Assembly (NCBI RefSeq): GCF_006443685.1
Contig: NZ_VFYP01000001.1
Location: 2,790,001 to 2,854,000 of the forward strand
From: Rhizobium glycinendophyticum
GTDB lineage: Bacteria; Pseudomonadota; Alphaproteobacteria; Rhizobiales; Rhizobiaceae
Direction of reading: 5' to 3'
Length of the DNA: 64,000 bases
Part shown: positions 35,756-44,047 of the stretch, one piece after another
Numbering within the stretch: the first letter of the stretch is position 1
How the letters are laid out: the number at the start of each line of letters is the position of its first letter
Translations under genes and position numbers: made by a program
Notes under the pieces: generated by a model
What the model saw: the letters and a program-made list of their open reading frames with translations, nothing else
Databases searched by the model: none
Told to the model about the DNA's origin: nothing

Positions 35756-36343
35756 ATGGACTTATCCCCCCGCCGCAGCGACCTGAAACAGGCAACCAGC
35801 CAGGCGCATCAGGCTCTCGACGATCTGATCGGGGCATTCGTGACGGCGGAAGACTATGCGCGTTATCTGGAGGGCATGGCCCGCTTCCGGTTGCCCGTAG
35901 AAGCCTGGCTGGCCACCCAAACGCTGCCAGCAGGCTTCGAAGACTGGAAGCCGGGCCTCTATGGCGAAGAACTGACCGCCGACCTTCGGGTCCTTGGCCT
36001 TGCGCCTCCCGACGAGCTTGAAGCGTTCACGCCGCCACCCGGCGACGGACTGCTGGGACTTCTCTATGTGCTCGAAGGCTCGGCCCTCGGCGCCAGGCTT
36101 CTCGCGAAACGGGCAGAAGCAATCGGGTTTACCGAGAGGAACGGCGCGCGCCATCTTTTTGCTCAGGCGCGGAACTTTTCGAACTGGCGTGCGTTTTCGG
36201 ACCGTATGGAGAACGTGTGTGTGTATGACGAACGGGCCGCTGCAGCATGGGCCGACACCGCTTTCGACTATGCTCGCAACGCCTTCGAAAGTGTTCTGAA
36301 TGCCAACCGTGCCTACCGTCGATCTGTCGAACTGCGACCGTGA
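35756..36343 (+). CDS. bphO: biliverdin-producing heme oxygenase BphO
   Basis: A 195-residue heme-oxygenase family protein that would open haem to biliverdin, the chromophore of the bacteriophytochrome encoded next. The N-terminal LKQATSQAHQALDDLIG carries the likely proximal histidine (residue 18). GDGLLGLLYVLEGSALGARLLA is the distal-helix region with its glycines. The ATG at 35756 follows AGAGGAC. The 3' end overlaps bphP by 44 bases, so the two are coupled. Confidence 0.88.
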   Translation: MDLSPRRSDLKQATSQAHQALDDLIGAFVTAEDYARYLEGMARFRLPVEAWLATQTLPAGFEDWKPGLYGEELTADLRVLGLAPPDELEAFTPPPGDGLLGLLYVLEGSALGARLLAKRAEAIGFTERNGARHLFAQARNFSNWRAFSDRMENVCVYDERAAAAWADTAFDYARNAFESVLNANRAYRRSVELRP

Positions 36344-38843
36344 ACCCATCCATATTCCCGGAAGCATTCAACCACACGGCTGCCTGCTTGCCTGCGATCC
36401 GGCCATTACCACTGTTCGCCGGTATTCCGCCAATGCTGGCGGCATGCTGCGTCTGGACGGGAATCTGAAGAACCGGCAAGTCGCCGATCTCCTGGGCGAG
36501 GAAGCGACCCACGACCTGCGCAATGCCATTGCCCAGGCGCCGGATTCCAGCCGCCCCGCCGTGATTGCCCATTTGCGCCTCCCCAATGGCGATCACTTCG
36601 ACATTGCCGTGCATCGCCAGCAGGATGGCGCTATCCTCGAGTTCGAGCCGTCCCTGCGCCGCACGCAACCGCTTCAACTCGCCCGCGAGATGATCGGCCG
36701 CATCAAGGACATCACCGATATCGACCTGTTGATCGCCTCCTCCGCCAAGCTCGTGCGCTCGGTCCTCGGTTACGACCGCGTCATGATCTATCGCTTCGAG
36801 GAGGACGGTTCAGGCAAGGTCGCAAGCGAAGCCAAGCGTGTCGATCTTGAAAGCTTCCTTGGCCAGTATTTCCCGGCCACAGATATCCCCCGCCAGGCCC
36901 GTATTCTTTACATGCAGAACCCGATCCGCGTCATCTCCGACGCGCGCGGTACTCGGGTGGATCTGCTTCCGCAAGACGATGAAGTCCGTCAGCCTCTGGA
37001 CCTGTCCTTCGCCCATCTGCGCAGCGTATCCCCGATCCACTGCGAATATCTGCGCAACATGGGGGTCGCGGCCTCCATGTCGATTTCGATCATCCTCGAC
37101 AACCAGCTTTGGGGCCTGATCGCATGCCATCATTATGCGCCGAAGACGCTGACTATGTCGGAGCGGATCGCGGCCGAAATGTTCGGCGAATTCTTCTCGC
37201 TGCATCTGCTGGCCCTGCGCCAGAAGCGTAAGCTCGACACCGCCAACGAGGCCCGTCGAGCCCTCGACCGGTTCCTCCAATCGGCGTCCCACCAGACGGA
37301 TGTCGATCGGATTCTGTCCGGCGCCCTGCCGGAATTCCAGAAACTGCTCGCCTGCGACGGCGTCGGCCTGTGGATGAATGGGCGATGGACCGCCATCGGT
37401 GCTGTTCCACCGGCGGGTGAGGAAGTAGCCCTCGCGACTTTCGTCAGTGCAACCTCGGAAGGCCGTATCTGGGGCACGAAGTCCCTCTCCGCCGTTTTCC
37501 CGGAAGCTGAGTATCCTGAAACAGTTTCCGGCGTGCTTGCCGTTCCGCTGTCGCAGATCCCGCGCGACTATCTCTTCTTCTTCCGCAAGGAGAGACTTCA
37601 GACGTTGAACTGGGCCGGCAATCCGGAAAAGACCTACGAAACAGGCCCTCTCGGCGATCGCCTGACACCGCGCAAGAGTTTCGCCATCTGGAAGGAGACG
37701 GTGCGCCATCAGGCAGAACCGTGGCAGGATGCCGACATGGAGATTGCCGAGGCTATCCGCTCGGCCACCGTTGAGATCGTCCTCCATCACAACGAGCTGA
37801 TGCAGGAAGAGCGCAGCAAGGCGGATGTTCGCCAGCGTATGCTGAACGAAGAACTCAATCACCGGGTGAAGAACATCCTCGCCGTCATCAAGTCGTTGGT
37901 CGCTGCTCCGGGCCAGGAAGAGGTGCCGATCGAGCATTACATCGGCTCGTTGCGGGGGCGCATCCATGCGCTCTCCCACGCCCATGACCAACTAACCCGC
38001 GGCGGCGGGGGCGGCTCGTTATACGGCCTGCTGCAGGCGGAACTCCTGCCCTATCGCGCCGGTTTGCAAACGCTTTCGCTGACAGGCGGGCCCGTGACGC
38101 TGGATGCGCGCGCCCATGCGGTCGCCGCCCTCGTTATTCATGAGCTCTGCACCAATGCCGCCAAATACGGCGCTCTGTCGCGCCTGGGGGGATCGCTCAT
38201 CGTGGAATGGCAGCGGGCAGAAGAGGATGACTGCGTCATTCGCTGGCAGGAAACGGGGGGGCCGACAATCGGTCCGATCGGCCGCAAGGGATTTGGCACG
38301 GCGCTCATCGAGCGCAGCATTCCCTACGACCTTGGCGGATCAAGCCATCTCGACTATAATCCGGAGGGACTGGCGGCGGAGTTTCGCATTCCGGGTCGCT
38401 TCCTCACCTGGGAGACAGCCGAAATCACCGAAGAGAAGCCCGTCGAGACCATGATGCCATCAACCGAGAGCCAACCGCTCCAGGACGGCCTGCCCGTCCT
38501 CCTCGTCGAGGACCAGGTCCTGATCGCCATGGACGCGGAAATGATGCTGGCCGATGCCGGGATCGAGAACGTCGTGACGGCAAGTTCAAGCGCTGACGCC
38601 TTGAGCCGTCTGAAGACATTTACACCGGCGATCGCCATCCTCGACATCAATCTCGGGCGCGACACATCCGTTCCGGTCGCCGAAGAGTTGACGAGACTCG
38701 GCATCCCCTTCGTCTTTGCCACTGGCTACGATGATCGGTCGATCGTACCCGATGGATTTGCCGAAGTGCCCGTCGTTCGCAAGCCCTATGACTCAGGCGC
38801 CCTGCTCAAGGCTCTGTCGGACCGGCTGCGAGCGACTGCGTAG
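36300..38843 (+). CDS. bphP: bacteriophytochrome hybrid HWE histidine kinase
   Basis: An 847-residue red/far-red photoreceptor. The biliverdin-binding cysteine is Cys12 in LSNCDREPIHIPGSIQPHG. Domains in order: PAS (about 10-120), GAF (about 135-300, with FPATDIPRQAR and SPIHCEYLRNMGV), PHY (about 320-490) and an HWE-type kinase (about 515-715). The kinase has phosphorylated His521 in EELNHRVKNILAVIK and the WQETGGP motif. A receiver domain (about 730-847, Asp782 in AILDINLG) is fused at the end. Red-light signalling to an unknown output is expected. BphO directly upstream supplies its chromophore. Confidence 0.96.
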   Translation: MPTVPTVDLSNCDREPIHIPGSIQPHGCLLACDPAITTVRRYSANAGGMLRLDGNLKNRQVADLLGEEATHDLRNAIAQAPDSSRPAVIAHLRLPNGDHFDIAVHRQQDGAILEFEPSLRRTQPLQLAREMIGRIKDITDIDLLIASSAKLVRSVLGYDRVMIYRFEEDGSGKVASEAKRVDLESFLGQYFPATDIPRQARILYMQNPIRVISDARGTRVDLLPQDDEVRQPLDLSFAHLRSVSPIHCEYLRNMGVAASMSISIILDNQLWGLIACHHYAPKTLTMSERIAAEMFGEFFSLHLLALRQKRKLDTANEARRALDRFLQSASHQTDVDRILSGALPEFQKLLACDGVGLWMNGRWTAIGAVPPAGEEVALATFVSATSEGRIWGTKSLSAVFPEAEYPETVSGVLAVPLSQIPRDYLFFFRKERLQTLNWAGNPEKTYETGPLGDRLTPRKSFAIWKETVRHQAEPWQDADMEIAEAIRSATVEIVLHHNELMQEERSKADVRQRMLNEELNHRVKNILAVIKSLVAAPGQEEVPIEHYIGSLRGRIHALSHAHDQLTRGGGGGSLYGLLQAELLPYRAGLQTLSLTGGPVTLDARAHAVAALVIHELCTNAAKYGALSRLGGSLIVEWQRAEEDDCVIRWQETGGPTIGPIGRKGFGTALIERSIPYDLGGSSHLDYNPEGLAAEFRIPGRFLTWETAEITEEKPVETMMPSTESQPLQDGLPVLLVEDQVLIAMDAEMMLADAGIENVVTASSSADALSRLKTFTPAIAILDINLGRDTSVPVAEELTRLGIPFVFATGYDDRSIVPDGFAEVPVVRKPYDSGALLKALSDRLRATA

Positions 38844-38957
38844 AACGTCTAAGACCAAAGGAGCAGCACGAGCCGCTGGGAACCCCTGCAGATACAGGGT
38901 TGCCAGACGCATGCACACGGCATATGTTCTCATTTTGTTCCATAAGTGAGACCTTTC

Positions 38958-39416
38958 ATGCGACTGCTCGAGCAATTCATCGTCGAGGCGAAGGCAGCCT
39001 GTTACGTAGGCGGCAAGGTTGTGGAGCCGCGAGCATCCCGGCACGGGGCGCATGACCTGAACTACGCGCGTGGCGCTTTTCGCTATCTCGACAGCTATTT
39101 CGGCGGCACCGATTTTATCGGGCAAGAAGTCGTCTGGAAGGACGAAGAGCCCGTCTGGGCGCTCAACTACTACGGCCGCATACTCGATCCTGAAGGGATT
39201 GACGGACAGCGCGCGGGGAACATCATCCAGAAGGCCCTGGGCGCGCTTTACCAGGAAGGCCGCTTCCTCGGTGGCTTCACCTTCCAGCACCCATTGGGCG
39301 AATATGTCGACGAATCCGTCGGCGACGCCGCAAGCTTCCAAGGCATCGAACGCATCCTGGTTGGCGGACGACTGGCCTATCGCCTTGATTACCACGGAGG
39401 GCTAATAAAACCCTGA
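38958..39416 (+). CDS. DUF5680 domain protein
   Basis: A 152-residue soluble protein matching DUF5680: LLEQFIVEAKAACYVGGKV, SRHGAHDLNYARGAFRYLDSYFGGTDFIGQEVVW, PVWALNYYGRIL and LGGFTFQHPLGEY. I chose the ATG at 38958; a GTG at 38946 would add four residues. No biochemical role is known. It stands alone between bphP and the permease-kinase gene and may be independent of both. Confidence 0.8.
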   Translation: MRLLEQFIVEAKAACYVGGKVVEPRASRHGAHDLNYARGAFRYLDSYFGGTDFIGQEVVWKDEEPVWALNYYGRILDPEGIDGQRAGNIIQKALGALYQEGRFLGGFTFQHPLGEYVDESVGDAASFQGIERILVGGRLAYRLDYHGGLIKP

Positions 39417-39470
39417 GGCAGAAGCGACGGCCCAGTCTCTGCCCTTGCTATTCCGGCCAATCCCGTGAAA

Positions 39471-39517
39471 ATGCCTAAACCTATGTCATTTTCAATCAGG
39501 CGCTAGAATTTAGGCAT
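39471..39517 (+). promoter_or_regulatory. inverted repeat reaching the start codon of the permease-kinase
   Basis: ATGCCTAAA (39471-39479) is the exact reverse complement of TTTAGGCAT (39509-39517), which ends within the ATG start at 39516. The arms are 29 bases apart. A hairpin would hide the start codon, or the arms could be a DNA operator. Confidence 0.5.
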
Positions 39518-42500
39518 GCCGGCACGCCAACGCATCATCCCTGTCCGCCGCGAATACAATCGCTGGGTTGGCAACCAGACGCTGGAAGACTATGCGCTGC
39601 GCTTCACCGCGAAAAGCGCCCGTAAATTCTCTTCCAGCCGCATCTCCCAGACGGCGATCGGCGCGATTTCCTTCCTGGCGCTGGAGGCGATCGGCGGCAC
39701 GATCACGATCGCCTATGGCACGACCAACGCCTTCTTTGCCATCGTCGTGGCGGCAATCCTGATGCTGCTGGTCGGCGTCCCGATCAGCAAATATGCCATC
39801 CGCCACGGCGTCGATATCGACTTGCTGACCCGTGGCGCCGGTTTCGGCTATATCGGTTCCACCATCACCTCGCTGATCTATGCCAGCTTCACCTTCATGC
39901 TCTTCGCCATCGAGGCGTCGATCATGACGAAGGCCCTGGAGCTCGCCTTCGGCATACCGCTGTGGCTGGGCTACATCATCTCCGCGGTCGTCGTCCTGCC
40001 GCTGGTGACCTATGGGATCCGGCTGATCTCGAAGTTCCAGCTGCTGACCCAGCCTTTCTGGATCGTGCTGAACGTGCTGCCCTTCGTCTTCATCGCTTTT
40101 CTCGATTGGGAAAAGATCGACCTCTGGCGCGCCTTTGCCGGCATCAACCATTCCAATGCTGGCCTCGGCCACGCCGCCCCCTTCGATCTCCTGGAATTCG
40201 GCGCAGCATCGGCCGTCATCCTGGCGCTGATGCCGCAGATTGGCGAACAGGTCGACTTCCTGCGATTCCTGCCGCCGGAAGGCGCTCGCAAGCTGCATCA
40301 CCGGATCGCAATCTTTCTGGCTGGTCCAGGATGGGTCGTGCTCGGCGTACCGAAACTGCTGGCCGGCTCCTTCCTCGCCGTGCTGACGCTCTCGACCGCC
40401 GTACCAATCGGCGAAGCCGCCGACCCGGCCCATATGTATGTCGCAGCCTTCGGCTACATGATCCCGAACGACACGGCTGCCCTGATGTTGATGGCCGCTT
40501 TCGTGGTGATCTCGCAGCTGAAGATCAACGTGATGAATGCCTATGCCGGCTCGCTGGCCTGGTCGAACTTCTTCTCCCGGCTCACCCACAGCCATCCGGG
40601 CCGGGTCGTCTGGCTGGTCTTCAACGTGGCGATTGCGCTCCTCCTGATGGAACTCGGCATCTACGGACTGTTGGAGCAAACCCTCGGTATCTTCTCTATC
40701 ATCGCAATGAGCTGGCTCTGCGCCATTTCCGCCGATCTCTTCATCAACAAGAACCTCGGTTTGTCGCCGCCTGGCATCGAATTCAAGCGCGCCCATCTCT
40801 ACGACATCAACCCGGTCGGTTGCGGGACCATGCTCCTCTCGGCAAGCCTGGCGCTGGCCGCCCATTTCGGCGCCTTCGGCGATTTGATGGCGTCGCTGTC
40901 GACCTATGTCACGCTCGTCGCCTTCGTCATCTCCCCGTTGATCGCCTGGGGCACGGAAGGCAAGTTTTACCTCGCCCGCAAACCCCGCCATAGCTGGAAG
41001 AACGTCACGAGCATTACCTGCTCGATCTGCGAACATCCTTTCGAGCCTGAAGACATGGCCTGGTGCCCGGCCTATGCCGCACCGATCTGCTCGCTCTGCT
41101 GCACGCTCGACAGCCGCTGTCACGACATGTGCAAGCCGCATGCAAAGATCAACGCCCAGGCGGGCGCCGTTGCCCGCACCTTCCTGCCGGCGGTCCTGCT
41201 GGAAAAATTCTCGACCCGCCTCGGCCGCTACGCCCTGACCGCTCTCGCCTCGATCTCGCTGATCGGCTCGATCCTGGCGCTGATAGCCCATCAGGTGAAT
41301 GTTGCGACCCCTGAAATGACCGACGTCGTCAACCGCACGGTGTTGGTGGTCTTCTTCATCTTCGCCATCATCGCCGGCATCGTCTCCTGGTTCTACGTGC
41401 TTGCCCATGACAGCCGGCTGGTGGCCGAGGAAGAATCCTCGCGTCAGAACACGCTGTTGCTCAAGGAGATCGCCGCCCACCGCAAGACGGATGCCGCTTT
41501 GCAGAACGCGAAGGAAACGGCAGAGGCCGCCAACCGCGCCAAGAGCCGCTATGTCGTTGGCCTGTCGCATGAGCTCCGCACCCCGCTCAACGCCGTGCTC
41601 GGCTATGCCCAGATCCTGGAGCGCGACGAGACAATCCCGGTGCCACGCCAGTCCGCGATCAAGGTCATACGCCGCTCGGCGGATCATCTTTCCGGCTTGA
41701 TCGATGGCCTCCTGGACATCTCGAAGATCGAGGCTGGCCGCCTACAGGTCTTCTCGAACGAAGTGAACATCCAGGACTTTCTGGACCAACTAATCGACAT
41801 GTTCGCGCCCCAGGCCGCTGCCAAGGGCATCCTCTTCGAGCATCAGCGCTCGCGCAACCTCCCGCTTTATGTCCGCACAGACGAGCGTCGCATTCGCCAG
41901 ATCCTCGTCAATCTCCTGTCCAACGCCATCAAGTTCACCGACGAGGGCACGATCCGCTTTACGGTCGATTATCGCAGCCAGGTGGCGACCTTCACCGTCA
42001 GCGACACCGGCCGCGGCATTGCGGAAAAAGATCTGACCCGCATCTACGAACCCTTCCAGCGCGGCGAGGCCGACAATATTCGCCCGCAGCCGGGCCTCGG
42101 CCTCGGCCTCACTATCACCAAGCTGCTCACCCAGACGCTGGGCGGCGAGATCTCCGTCGTCAGCGAACGCGATAAGGGGTCAACCTTCAAGATCCGCCTG
42201 ATGTTGTCGGCCATCGACCGGCCCAACACCGCACCCGCGCCGGAACGAAAGATCGTCTCCTATACCGGTCCGCGCCGCACCATCGTCGTCGTCGATGACA
42301 ACGAGGATCACCGCGAACTGATGCGCGAGGTGCTCGCCCCGCTCGACTTCGTGGTCTTGACCGCAGCCGGCGGTCCGGAATGCCTGACCCTGATCGGCGG
42401 GGTGAAGCCGGACCTCTTTCTCGTCGACATCTCCATGCCCGGCATGAACGGCTGGCAACTGGTTGAAAAGCTGCGCGATGTCGGCCAGAAGGCGCCGATC

Positions 42501-42899
42501 CTGATGCTGTCAGCGAATATCGGCGACGCGCCTGCCCCCGGTGGCGAAGGCCATGACGACGCGATCACCAAGCCGGTCGACATTTCCCGTCTGCGCGACA
42601 AGCTTGCCCGCTTCCTCGGTCTCGACTGGATCTATGCCGACGATCCCCGCCTGCTCCAGCCGGCTCTCCACCCGCAAAAGCCTGTATCGCCTGGAGCGGC
42701 GCACCTTGAAGAGTTGCTGAGCCTCTGCGACATCGGCTATATCCGCGGCATTGAGGCCAAGCTCGCCGAACTGGCGGGACTAGGGGGCCACGCAGCCTTT
42801 GTCGACACCGCCCGCGCCCATGTGCAGGCTTTTGACCTCGCCGGCTTGCGCAGCTTCCTGACCTCCTTTGAAACCGACAGGGAGGTCATCCATGGCTGA
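39516..42899 (+). CDS. NCS1 permease fused to hybrid histidine kinase and receiver
   Basis: A 1127-residue fusion. Residues 1-490 are a purine-cytosine (NCS1) permease with about twelve helices (opening NRWVGNQTLEDYALRF; also IYASFTFMLFAIEASIM and GAASAVILALMPQIGEQVDFLRFLP). Residues 502-539 hold eight cysteines (502, 505, 517, 525, 528, 529, 535, 539), suggesting a metal-binding linker. Two more helices follow (about 568-590 and 605-630). The kinase has His685 in GLSHELRTPLNAVLG, LLSNAIKFT and DTGRGIAEKD. A receiver follows with Asp971 in FLVDISMPGMNG, then a helical tail (about 1070-1127). It probably senses a nucleobase, hydantoin or related compound through the permease and signals to the regulator encoded next, whose start it overlaps by eight bases. 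Confidence 0.92.
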   Translation: MPARQRIIPVRREYNRWVGNQTLEDYALRFTAKSARKFSSSRISQTAIGAISFLALEAIGGTITIAYGTTNAFFAIVVAAILMLLVGVPISKYAIRHGVDIDLLTRGAGFGYIGSTITSLIYASFTFMLFAIEASIMTKALELAFGIPLWLGYIISAVVVLPLVTYGIRLISKFQLLTQPFWIVLNVLPFVFIAFLDWEKIDLWRAFAGINHSNAGLGHAAPFDLLEFGAASAVILALMPQIGEQVDFLRFLPPEGARKLHHRIAIFLAGPGWVVLGVPKLLAGSFLAVLTLSTAVPIGEAADPAHMYVAAFGYMIPNDTAALMLMAAFVVISQLKINVMNAYAGSLAWSNFFSRLTHSHPGRVVWLVFNVAIALLLMELGIYGLLEQTLGIFSIIAMSWLCAISADLFINKNLGLSPPGIEFKRAHLYDINPVGCGTMLLSASLALAAHFGAFGDLMASLSTYVTLVAFVISPLIAWGTEGKFYLARKPRHSWKNVTSITCSICEHPFEPEDMAWCPAYAAPICSLCCTLDSRCHDMCKPHAKINAQAGAVARTFLPAVLLEKFSTRLGRYALTALASISLIGSILALIAHQVNVATPEMTDVVNRTVLVVFFIFAIIAGIVSWFYVLAHDSRLVAEEESSRQNTLLLKEIAAHRKTDAALQNAKETAEAANRAKSRYVVGLSHELRTPLNAVLGYAQILERDETIPVPRQSAIKVIRRSADHLSGLIDGLLDISKIEAGRLQVFSNEVNIQDFLDQLIDMFAPQAAAKGILFEHQRSRNLPLYVRTDERRIRQILVNLLSNAIKFTDEGTIRFTVDYRSQVATFTVSDTGRGIAEKDLTRIYEPFQRGEADNIRPQPGLGLGLTITKLLTQTLGGEISVVSERDKGSTFKIRLMLSAIDRPNTAPAPERKIVSYTGPRRTIVVVDDNEDHRELMREVLAPLDFVVLTAAGGPECLTLIGGVKPDLFLVDISMPGMNGWQLVEKLRDVGQKAPILMLSANIGDAPAPGGEGHDDAITKPVDISRLRDKLARFLGLDWIYADDPRLLQPALHPQKPVSPGAAHLEELLSLCDIGYIRGIEAKLAELAGLGGHAAFVDTARAHVQAFDLAGLRSFLTSFETDREVIHG

Positions 42900-43815
42900 G
42901 GCCATCAGGCGCGATATTGTCCTCCTCGTCGACGACAGCCCGGACGCGCTCGGCTTTCTGACCGAAGCGCTGGAAGCCTCTGGCTATTCGGTGCTGATCG
43001 CCACATCAGGCCATGCAGCGCTCTCGATCGTCGCCCGCATCAGCCCCGATCTGATCCTGCTCGATGCGGTCATGCCCGGCATGGACGGCTTCGAGGCGTG
43101 TCGCGCGTTGAAAGCCGACCCCGTCGTCGCCCAGGTGCCCGTCATCTTCATGACGGGCCTGACAGAGACCGAACATGTGGTGAAGGCTCTCGAAAGCGGC
43201 GGCGTCGATTACCTGACCAAGCCGATCAATATCGACGAATTGCGTGCCCGCATCCGGGTGCACCTGTCGAATGCCCGCTCCGCCCAGAGCGCTCGCGTCG
43301 CCCTCGATGCCGCCGGCCGCCATCTGCTGGCCATCCGGGGCGACGGTCAGGTGCACTGGACGACACCTCAGGCCAACCGGCTGATCGAGACCACAACCGG
43401 CCATGCCGATGGCATCAGCGCCGTCGCAAAAGCCGCAGCCGCCTGGCTCGTGCACAAGCGCAGCAGTGTCCAAACCTCCGGCGATACCAGCTTTCCCTTC
43501 CCCGGCACATCGGGTCTTCCGCTCACGCTTTCGCTCCTCGGCACCATCGGAACGGATGAATACCTCTTCCGTCTCACCTCGGCCAATCGGCAGAGCGAAG
43601 ACGAGATCCTGCGCGCCAGCTTTGGTCTCACTCACCGCGAAAGCGAGGTCCTGCTGTGGATCGCCAAGGGCAAGGCCAACCGGGACATCGGCGAGATCCT
43701 GGGCTTGTCCTCGCGCACCGTGAACAAGCACCTGGAACAGATCTACGCAAAACTCGGTGTCGAGAACCGAGCTTCCGCGGCGGTGAAGGCGGCGCATGTT
43801 TTGCGGGAGGGGTGA
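42892..43815 (+). CDS. LuxR-type response regulator, partner of the permease-kinase
   Basis: A 307-residue two-domain regulator. The receiver (about 5-125) has LVDDSPD, the phosphorylated aspartate in LILLDAVMPGMDG and a lysine in LTKPIN. A middle region (about 130-235) resembles no domain I recognise and might be a degenerate PAS. The C-terminal LuxR helix-turn-helix is LTHRESEVLLWIAKGKANRDIGEILGLSSRTVNKHLEQIYAKLGV. The start overlaps the kinase stop by eight bases, so both are made together. Targets are unknown; urt or liv are reasonable guesses by position. Confidence 0.92.
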   Translation: MAEAIRRDIVLLVDDSPDALGFLTEALEASGYSVLIATSGHAALSIVARISPDLILLDAVMPGMDGFEACRALKADPVVAQVPVIFMTGLTETEHVVKALESGGVDYLTKPINIDELRARIRVHLSNARSAQSARVALDAAGRHLLAIRGDGQVHWTTPQANRLIETTTGHADGISAVAKAAAAWLVHKRSSVQTSGDTSFPFPGTSGLPLTLSLLGTIGTDEYLFRLTSANRQSEDEILRASFGLTHRESEVLLWIAKGKANRDIGEILGLSSRTVNKHLEQIYAKLGVENRASAAVKAAHVLREG

Positions 43816-43830
43816 GCGGGCCGGTAGGGG

Positions 43831-43860
43831 CGAATAGCGAATAGCGAATAGCGAATAGCG
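43831..43860. repeat. four tandem copies of a 7-bp unit (CGAATAG)
   Basis: CGAATAG is repeated four times (43831-43858) plus CG. Two inverted copies (CTATTCG at 43963-43976) lie 105 bases further on. The number of copies may vary between strains. The interval between the two sets holds no supported gene. Confidence 0.8.
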
Positions 43861-43962
43861 CAATTTCCCGCGGTCGACGGGTCAATCCATCTTCAACGCT
43901 CCAATGGACCCTAATTTTCGTATGGGACCGGCCGGCCAGAGGACTGGCCCACACCCTCCAAC

Positions 43963-43980
43963 CTATTCGCTATTCGCTAC
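43963..43980. repeat. inverted copies of the heptamer repeat
   Basis: CTATTCGCTATTCGCTAC is the reverse complement of part of the CGAATAG tandem set at 43831. The two sets could pair as a long stem in the transcript between the response regulator and livK. Confidence 0.75.
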
Positions 43981-43997
43981 TTCCACCCTCCAAACGC

Positions 43998-44024
43998 AGA
44001 AAACCCGGCACAAGGCCGGGTTTC
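43998..44024 (-). terminator. rho-independent terminator of the liv operon
   Basis: A 9-bp perfect stem (AAACCCGGC 44001-44009 with GCCGGGTTT 44015-44023) has a 5-base loop. On the minus strand it ends in a TTTT run. It lies just beyond the livK stop. Confidence 0.88.
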
Positions 44025-44047
44025 CATCAAACCGCGATGCGGATCGA

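Noticed and set aside
39510..41687. 725-codon open frame on the minus strand over the permease-kinase
   Set aside because: It mirrors the coding strand of a clearly conserved gene. Its product is rich in Arg, Gly, Asp and Gln with no known motif, as usual for antisense frames in GC-rich DNA.
43831..43980. Heptamer repeats considered as a CRISPR array
   Set aside because: The units are 7 bases, directly abutting, with no unique spacers and no cas genes nearby.
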